Origin: DALYDD01 sp046049705
Lineage (GTDB): Bacteria; Patescibacteriota; Minisyncoccia; Phycocordibacterales; CAIZLB01
Assembly (NCBI GenBank): GCA_046049705.1
Contig: JBJOQZ010000076.1
Span: 1-8,690 of the forward strand
DNA: 8,690 nt
Reading direction: 5' to 3'
The position numbers and the translations under genes were made by a program. Below the pieces are notes generated by a model, which had not been told where the DNA came from, did no database searches, and worked only from the letters and a program-made list of their open reading frames with translations. This document shows positions 1 through 4,278 of this stretch, in pieces (within the stretch, counting starts at the first letter, position 1; each line of letters begins with the position of its first letter).

Positions 1-1595
1 CAGGTATTGGACTTGCATCTATCTTGATTGCACTTTTTGAAAAGAAAAATAAAGCATTGCGAGTTACTGGTATTACACTCATTGCAATAGCAATTCTATT
101 TGTTCTTACACTCGGCGCATTCAAACAAGCATCATTTATTAAAAAATCAGACATGCTTTCACGTTTTGCTGAACTGGTAACATTCGATGTTAAAGGTGTA
201 ATTAGTAATCAAGGAAAAGCACGTAGTCTCTTGTGGGGAATTGCATGGGAGGGAGTAAAAGATAAACCTGTACTCGGATGGGGATTAGAAAATTTCCATT
301 ATGTATTCGCAAAGCACTATACACCTGCTATGAGTCAGCAAGAGCACTGGTTCGATAGAAGTCACAATGTATTCATGGACTGGCTTGTTGGTACAGGGTT
401 TGTAGGACTCATTTCATATCTTGGTTTATTTGGTGCCAGTGGATATGTATTGTGGCGAAAACGAGAAGAAGACATGCAGGTGCCTGGTGCCATGAGTATT
501 GCAGAACGCGCAGTGCTCTCTGGTGGACTCATAGCGTATCTTGGGCACAATATATTTGTATTCGATAACCTGACAAGTTATGTCTTATTCTTCGCAACCC
601 TTGCGTTCTTACATCAATATGCGGTACGTGGACAGGTTGCTACTCTTGATCAAGATAAACTAAAAAATAGATTTAGGGAGTGGAGTGCTGTAGAAGTGAC
701 TACTGTACTCATACTTATTGCTACGTCTCTTGTATATGTACTGTATGTAGTAAATGTTAGACCAATACAAGCCAATGCAGAACTCATTGGATCACTTCGA
801 GCACAAAAACTTGATGTAAAGCAGAATCGGGCAGTAGCTGTTGGTGCGATGGAGCGATTTGATCACCTCAAGGTATCTATTGCACTTGGCACTATGACAA
901 ATGCAGAACAAATCGAACAACTTGCCGAACGAGGTTCAGATGTATTTAATACACAGACTTTGACTACGCAAGAACGATTTGAAGCACATCAATATGTGAT
1001 TACTAAATATGAAGAAGCCATCAAGCGTACTCCAACTGATCCTCGACCGATATTCTTCTACGCTATTTATCTCGTGCGAATAGGTGCATTTGATCAAGCA
1101 GAAAAAATATCTGCACAGGCAATGGCTTTGTCTCCAGATAAAATTCCGTTCTTAAACTTCCATACATCGATACTGACTCAACTAGGGAAGAAGGCTGAGG
1201 CTCTAACATATGCGCAAAAGGCATATACATTGGCACCCATCAATGAAGAGTCATACAGAATATATATTTCTGCTTTAGGACAAAATGGAAATTTTGATGA
1301 GGCTGAAAACATTGCTGGAACTCAAATTACTAAATACCTTTCGGATTGGAATGTGATTAAGACATATGTAGATGCAAAACAGTCTGCACGCATTATTGCA
1401 TTGCTCAAAAAACAAATTGCAATTGAACCACAAATTCTCGATTTACGATCTTCTCTTGCTGCTGCATATGCAAAGTCTGGAAACACTACTGCTGCAATAC
1501 AAGTACTTGAAGAGGTAAAAAGAATTGCTCCACAGTACGCATCACAAGTCGATCAATCTATTCAACAAGTGAAATCTGGACAACTATTCAAATAG
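1..1595 (+). CDS. O-antigen ligase/polymerase-like membrane protein with C-terminal TPR region (5' partial)
   Basis: The reading frame is open from the first full codon at position 3, so the true start lies outside the window; the TTG at 24 is not a credible start. Seen: a hydrophobic helix at about nt 60-120, then the Wzy/WaaL-type block with R..LW..A...VKDKPVLGWGLENF (nt about 225-295) and the SHNVFMDW motif with its conserved His at 363. Further membrane helices lie at about 393-455, 520-610 and 693-760. From about nt 1000 to 1560 the protein is soluble, with helix-pair repeats resembling TPRs (A-x-K-x-A-L-x-L-A-P and AAYAKSGNTTAAIQVLEE patterns). Family knowledge: PF04932 proteins transfer or polymerise undecaprenyl-linked glycans on the outer face of the cytoplasmic membrane. 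The exact substrate cannot be read here; surface polysaccharide or protein glycosylation are both possible. A membrane glycan enzyme with TPRs is a strong call; the exact activity is inferred. Confidence 0.85.
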   Translation, partial: GIGLASILIALFEKKNKALRVTGITLIAIAILFVLTLGAFKQASFIKKSDMLSRFAELVTFDVKGVISNQGKARSLLWGIAWEGVKDKPVLGWGLENFHYVFAKHYTPAMSQQEHWFDRSHNVFMDWLVGTGFVGLISYLGLFGASGYVLWRKREEDMQVPGAMSIAERAVLSGGLIAYLGHNIFVFDNLTSYVLFFATLAFLHQYAVRGQVATLDQDKLKNRFREWSAVEVTTVLILIATSLVYVLYVVNVRPIQANAELIGSLRAQKLDVKQNRAVAVGAMERFDHLKVSIALGTMTNAEQIEQLAERGSDVFNTQTLTTQERFEAHQYVITKYEEAIKRTPTDPRPIFFYAIYLVRIGAFDQAEKISAQAMALSPDKIPFLNFHTSILTQLGKKAEALTYAQKAYTLAPINEESYRIYISALGQNGNFDEAENIAGTQITKYLSDWNVIKTYVDAKQSARIIALLKKQIAIEPQILDLRSSLAAAYAKSGNTTAAIQVLEEVKRIAPQYASQVDQSIQQVKSGQLFK

Positions 1596-1628
1596 TTAAC
1601 ATGTTAAGTGTTAGGTAAAAAACAAAAG

Positions 1629-1637
1629 TTATCCACA
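1629..1637 (+). promoter_or_regulatory. Perfect DnaA-box 9-mer
   Basis: The sequence TTATCCACA matches the high-affinity DnaA box consensus at all nine positions and lies in noncoding DNA upstream of the histone-like gene. Only one perfect copy is present in the window, so this is not an origin by itself. It could be a regulatory DnaA site or a chance match; by a simple equal-base estimate about 0.07 perfect copies would be expected in a window of this size on both strands. Confidence 0.45.
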
Positions 1638-1654
1638 ATTTTCTGAAAAAAAAG

Positions 1655-1683
1655 TTGTAAGTAAGTGAAGAGTAGATGATAAT
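1655..1683 (+). promoter_or_regulatory. Putative sigma70-type promoter for the histone-like gene
   Basis: TTGTAA (1655-1660) and GATAAT (1678-1683) are separated by exactly 17 bases, giving 4/6 and 5/6 matches to the -35 and -10 consensus. The predicted transcript start is near 1690, leaving a leader of about 66 bases before the ATG at 1756. The DnaA-box 9-mer lies about 18 bases upstream of the -35 element. The AT-rich background makes chance matches common. Confidence 0.4.
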
Positions 1684-1755
1684 TACATCATGTTTACAAA
1701 TGCATCGTCGGCAATTGTAAATTTATAAATATAAGAGCTCTTTCATTTAACTCAC

Positions 1756-1869
1756 ATGGCAGCAAAAAAGAAAGTTGCAAAAAAAGCTGTAAAGAAAACT
1801 GTTAAAAAAGCAGTAAAGAAGACAGCTAAAAAAGCAGCACCAAAGAAGAAAGCTACAAAGAAGAAATAA
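1756..1869 (+). CDS. Histone H1-like lysine/alanine-rich basic protein, 37 aa
   Basis: ATG at 1756 opens a 37-codon frame ending in TAA at 1867. The product is almost entirely Lys, Ala, Val and Thr with one Pro, in repeating AKK/VKK units (MAAKKKVAKKAVKK at the N-terminus, ATKKK at the end). More than half the residues are lysine and there are no acidic residues. This resembles the C-terminal tail of histone H1 and small bacterial H1-like proteins such as chlamydial Hc1/Hc2. Such proteins bind DNA or RNA electrostatically and may compact the nucleoid; here that role is inferred from composition. The gene has no Shine-Dalgarno sequence, is preceded by a promoter-like pair and is closed at once by a strong hairpin terminator, which supports a real monocistronic gene rather than a low-complexity accident. 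The opposite-strand frame over the same DNA is Phe/Cys-rich and is taken as its shadow. Confidence 0.8.
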   Translation: MAAKKKVAKKAVKKTVKKAVKKTAKKAAPKKKATKKK

Positions 1870-1888
1870 TCTTCCTTGAGGTTTACTC

Positions 1889-1920
1889 ACAAAAATCACC
1901 CCACCACGGGTGATTTTTGT
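1889..1920 (+). terminator. Intrinsic terminator after the histone-like gene
   Basis: A perfect 13-bp stem pairs 1889-1901 with 1908-1920 around a 6-base loop (CACCAC). The core is ATCACCC/GGGTGAT, flanked by an A run on the left and a T run on the right, then TTTC. It lies 20 bases after the TAA. The A run on the left arm means it may also work for transcription from the other side. Confidence 0.85.
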
Positions 1921-1948
1921 TTTCATCATATCAAGGTAATATAGAGTG

Positions 1949-1957
1949 TGTTATAAT
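1949..1957 (+). promoter_or_regulatory. Extended -10 promoter of the surface-protein operon
   Basis: TGTTATAAT is a perfect TGnTATAAT extended -10 element; no good -35 is seen, which is usual for this class. Transcription would start near 1964, giving a 27-33 base leader before the ATGs at 1991 and 1997. This rules against the in-frame GTG at 1946, which would lie upstream of the transcript. Confidence 0.65.
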
Positions 1958-1996
1958 TGCAATGTACAAAATCGTAACAGTACAATATTGATGTAT

Positions 1997-3163
1997 ATGA
2001 AAAAATATAAACATGTATTTGTATGCGGATTACTTATTTTAAGTCTTTTCTTGCTGATGGATGTGGTTGCAAAAGTAGAAGCACAGGCAAATCCACCCAA
2101 TCAACTTCTTCGAGGTTGGGCATGGTCCTCTAATATCGGCTGGATTAGTTTTAGCTGTAAAGATGCAGGCGTCTGTATGCAGTCGAATTATCAAGTCAAA
2201 GTGGATAGTACTGGCAACTTAACTGGGTATGGTTGGTCCTCTAATATTGGCTGGATTAGTTTTAATCAATCAGACTTAAGCGGGTGTCCGAGTACGGGAG
2301 GTGTATGTAGTGCACGTATTGTGAGTAATAAATTGGAAGGGTGGGGTCGATTTATCACTGCCCAAGGTCGCTTAGATGGCTGGGACGGTTGGATACATCT
2401 AGGGCCAGCCTCATATAGTGCAGTGCTTACTACTACCCCTGCCGTAGATGGATTTGCATGGGGCAGTACTGTTGTAGGCTGGGCAAATCTCAGGGGTCTA
2501 TATTTAGAAAATGAAGAAGTAGTTACAGAAGTAGACACACCTAGTATAGGAGATATTAGGTTTGCGTGCTCGAATGGTAATCCTCAGATAAATATAGAGT
2601 TAATGTCTGATCAAGCTGAGTCAACCGCGATTCAATATGCAATAAAGAGATATATTAAGCAAGGTAGTACCCTGATCTTACAAGGTACACATACATCATA
2701 TAATCCAGTCCCTCCAGATAAATTGGTATTCGTAAATATTCCAGTTATACAAGGAAATGAATATGTGTTTGTTGCGGAGGCAACTCACGGTACCTTGTAC
2801 TCGTCTGCAACATCAACACCTGTGACATATTTAGGTGTTCCAGATTGTACCACTGAAGTAGATCCGGTAGAAGCAGACGTTGAGCTTGAATTTAATCTAA
2901 GACCAGATATTACTGATGCGAGAGGGTACTGTAAAGCTAATTGGAGTGCAACAGTTATACCTTCAGGAAGAGAAACCGACCTCCAATGTTCGCTCAAACG
3001 CGGAAACTCAAATATCTCAAATGGTCGTACCGCGAACCAATTAGATGTTATTGCTGGGAGATATAATCTAGAGTGTAATCTTCTGGCTGCAGATGGCAGT
3101 GTTGAAAAGACAAAAATAATAACAAGGGTGTGTACACGAAACCCTAAGGTTAATGAGATTTAA
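1997..3163 (+). CDS. Secreted GW-repeat (GWxWSSNIGWISF) surface protein
   Basis: The start at 1997 (or ATG 1991, two codons earlier) was chosen because it opens directly into a Sec signal peptide: MKKYK, a hydrophobic core at residues 7-25, and an A-Q-A cleavage site near residue 31. The mature part begins with four tryptophan/glycine repeats at about residues 40-52 (GWAWSSNIGWISF), 77-89 (GYGWSSNIGWISF), 115-136 (GWGR...DGWDGWIHLG) and 152-168 (GFAWGS..VGWANLRG). Cys pairs lie between the units (54/60 and 97/104). A middle region (about 185-290) is beta-rich and Thr/Ser-rich. The last 90 residues look like an Ig-like beta domain with spaced cysteines. No LPXTG or C-terminal membrane anchor is visible. 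Such repeats recur in Parcubacteria exported proteins as far as I recall; their function is unknown. It is first gene of a tight unit (14-base gap to the next). A surface or secreted location is well supported; adhesion is only a guess. Confidence 0.8.
   Translation: MKKYKHVFVCGLLILSLFLLMDVVAKVEAQANPPNQLLRGWAWSSNIGWISFSCKDAGVCMQSNYQVKVDSTGNLTGYGWSSNIGWISFNQSDLSGCPSTGGVCSARIVSNKLEGWGRFITAQGRLDGWDGWIHLGPASYSAVLTTTPAVDGFAWGSTVVGWANLRGLYLENEEVVTEVDTPSIGDIRFACSNGNPQINIELMSDQAESTAIQYAIKRYIKQGSTLILQGTHTSYNPVPPDKLVFVNIPVIQGNEYVFVAEATHGTLYSSATSTPVTYLGVPDCTTEVDPVEADVELEFNLRPDITDARGYCKANWSATVIPSGRETDLQCSLKRGNSNISNGRTANQLDVIAGRYNLECNLLAADGSVEKTKIITRVCTRNPKVNEI
2123..2264 (+). repeat. Two near-identical 31-base direct repeats inside the GW-repeat gene
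   Basis: Positions 2123-2153 and 2234-2264 match at 30 of 31 bases and differ only by a synonymous C/T. They are offset by 111 bases, exactly 37 codons, and encode the WSSNIGWISF core of units one and two. Near identity at the DNA level, including third codon positions, points to recent duplication or gene conversion rather than convergence. The third and fourth protein units have diverged and lack this DNA identity. Confidence 0.85.
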
Positions 3164-3177
3164 TATTAAACTAAATT

Positions 3178-3423
3178 ATGAAAAAAGTTATAATTGTAAT
3201 TACCGGCTGCTTGATTATTCTTGTTGGCACTTGGATGATTTGGCACATTAATGTAAAAAATCGTATGCATACAGAAGGCGTTACAGAAATCTTATATACT
3301 GACAGTCAATCAGTGTTATCGCAGGAAGAAAAGATACGACTTGATAAGATGTTGTACAATGACTCTGTGGCACAGAAGGGGGTACCCTCATCGACTTCTC
3401 AATTAAAAATATATACTGAATAA
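3178..3423 (+). CDS. Small single-helix membrane protein, 81 aa, function unknown
   Basis: I do not recognise a family. ATG at 3178 lies 14 bases after the preceding stop, with no Shine-Dalgarno sequence. Residues 4-24 form one hydrophobic helix after MKK, followed by a charged polar tail of about 55 residues (residues 26-81) that would face outside under the positive-inside rule. An ITGC sequence at residues 8-11 resembles a lipobox, but hydrophobicity continues well past the Cys, so a membrane anchor is more likely than a lipoprotein. The tail contains a short predicted helix (LSQEEKIRLDKMLYND, residues 47-62) and no cysteines. The next gene starts 13 bases after its stop, so it is probably co-transcribed with the two exported proteins around it and may help to anchor or assemble them; that role is inferred from position only. 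Confidence 0.65.
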   Translation: MKKVIIVITGCLIILVGTWMIWHINVKNRMHTEGVTEILYTDSQSVLSQEEKIRLDKMLYNDSVAQKGVPSSTSQLKIYTE

Positions 3424-3436
3424 TAATCTAAATAAT

Positions 3437-4180
3437 ATGAAAAAAACTAAATATATTCTCGCACTAAGTCTTATTTGTGTATCAGTGTTTTCTGTTACAC
3501 GATTCGTACTCGCTGAAAATTGGACTTCCCCGACCGCTAATCCGCCTGCAAATAATGCACCAGCACCTATCAATGTAAGTGACTCTTCTCAGACAAAATC
3601 AGGGGACTTTATGACAGATGGCTATCTAAGAGGTGCAACACTCAGATCTTTCGGAAGAGCAATTCTTAACTATGCTACTGCAGCGGAAATGAGTGGTATG
3701 CCAAATACCTTCCTTGAACTTGCACTTGCAGTAAAGGGTAAGATAGGGGCAAGCCATTACTGTAATGAAAGAGGTGAGAGTTGTTTTACTCCTGATCAAG
3801 TGACCGGAGGCGGTGTTAGTACAGGTGGAGTACCTGTGGGCGCTATTGTTTTGTTCGCTAACTCGTGTCCTACAGGTTGGAGTGAGTTTACTGCTCTTCA
3901 AGGAAAGATGCCTATTGGTGTGAATGCTGTATACCCAATTGGAAGTACTGGAGGAAACAGTCAAATTACTCTCAGTGTAAATCAATTACCTTCTCATTCA
4001 CATGATTATGGTTTAGCTAGTGGAGGTAATATCGGAGTTGAATCAGTTGAAGGTGGGGCACCTCACGAAGTGATAGCACCAAAACCAGGTGGTCGCAATT
4101 CTACTCTAAGTACAGGGGGTGGAAGTGCAATCAATATCATGAATCCGTACAAGGCTGTAATATTTTGTCAAAAAGACTAA
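3437..4180 (+). CDS. Secreted protein with C-terminal phage tail collar-like domain
   Basis: The 247-residue product starts MKKTKY and has a signal peptide with a likely cleavage after residue 26 (F-V-L-A before E-N). The mature N-terminus is a Pro/Asn-rich segment, NWTSPTANPPANNAPAPINV (28-47), followed by SQTKSG; this style of leader recurs in exported Parcubacteria proteins as I recall. Residues 57-130 are a linker with one Cys pair (109/116). Residues 132-247 match the tail-collar fold: VPVGAIVLFA, CPTGW, a GKMPIGV segment, LPSHSHDYG (H187-x-H189, the pair that binds metal in T4-type fibre tips), and a closing GGGSAINIMNPYKAVIFC. C144 and C244 could bond and close the domain. In phages this fold forms trimeric receptor-binding tips. 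Here the signal peptide and chromosomal housekeeping context argue for a cell-surface fibre tip or adhesin rather than a phage gene. It is last gene of the unit and is followed by a terminator. Confidence 0.8.
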   Translation: MKKTKYILALSLICVSVFSVTRFVLAENWTSPTANPPANNAPAPINVSDSSQTKSGDFMTDGYLRGATLRSFGRAILNYATAAEMSGMPNTFLELALAVKGKIGASHYCNERGESCFTPDQVTGGGVSTGGVPVGAIVLFANSCPTGWSEFTALQGKMPIGVNAVYPIGSTGGNSQITLSVNQLPSHSHDYGLASGGNIGVESVEGGAPHEVIAPKPGGRNSTLSTGGGSAINIMNPYKAVIFCQKD

Positions 4181-4193
4181 TTCGTTATATAAG
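4165..4193 (+). promoter_or_regulatory. Promoter-like TTGTCA-N17-TATAAG upstream of the secA leader hairpin
   Basis: TTGTCA (4165-4170) and TATAAG (4188-4193) each match the sigma70 consensus at five of six positions with the ideal 17-base spacer. The pair overlaps the last codons of the collar-domain gene. Transcription would start near 4200 and enter the hairpin at 4208-4248 almost at once, so if active it would give a secA leader of about 80 bases with an attenuator-like structure, or a very short terminated RNA. Confidence 0.45.
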
Positions 4194-4207
4194 TTAATAA
4201 GTGAAAT

Positions 4208-4248
4208 AATAAAACAAGCTGAATAATTAAGATTCAGCTTGTTTTATT
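4208..4248. terminator. Hairpin terminator between the surface operon and secA
   Basis: A perfect 17-bp stem pairs 4208-4224 with 4232-4248 around a 7-base loop. The core ACAAGCTGAAT/ATTCAGCTTGT is followed on the + strand by TTTTATTTTAG. The left arm starts with an A-rich run, so the minus-strand transcript would also have a U-rich tail; it could act in both directions. It lies 27 bases after the collar-gene stop and 30 bases before the preferred secA ATG. Confidence 0.8.
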
Positions 4249-4261
4249 TTAGCTTGAAAAA

Positions 4262-4270
4262 TGATACAGT
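4262..4270 (+). promoter_or_regulatory. Possible extended -10 element placing the secA start near its ATG
   Basis: TGATACAGT fits TGn plus a 4/6 match to TATAAT. The predicted transcript start is near 4277, two bases before the ATG at 4279, so the mRNA would be nearly leaderless. No convincing -35 is present. The element competes with the stronger pair at 4165-4193. Confidence 0.25.
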
Positions 4271-4278
4271 ATGTACCT

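Larger units (their letters stand above)
1596..1755. other. 160-base intergenic region with palindromes
   Basis: This AT-rich stretch separates the ligase-like gene from the histone-like gene. It starts with a perfect 12-base palindrome, TTAACATGTTAA (1596-1607), directly after a small 6-bp hairpin that spans the preceding stop codon (AACTAT 1582-1587 with ATAGTT 1592-1597). Neither has a T tract, so neither is a good terminator. A DnaA-box 9-mer lies at 1629-1637 and a promoter-like pair at 1655-1683. A short inverted repeat, ATGAT/ATCAT, surrounds 1677-1691. No coding potential is evident. Confidence 0.6.

Noticed and set aside
1582..1607. Hairpin plus palindrome around the stop codon of the ligase-like gene as a terminator
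   Set aside because: The stem is only 6 bp of AT-rich sequence, the palindrome has no loop, and no T tract follows.
1747..1929. Minus-strand 60-codon frame over the histone-like gene
   Set aside because: Its Phe/Cys/Leu-rich product is the direct consequence of the Lys-codon-rich opposite strand, and it spans the terminator hairpin.
1946..1996. GTG at 1946 as the start of the GW-repeat protein
   Set aside because: It would put 15-17 odd residues before the signal peptide and lies upstream of the predicted transcript start of the extended -10 promoter that it overlaps.
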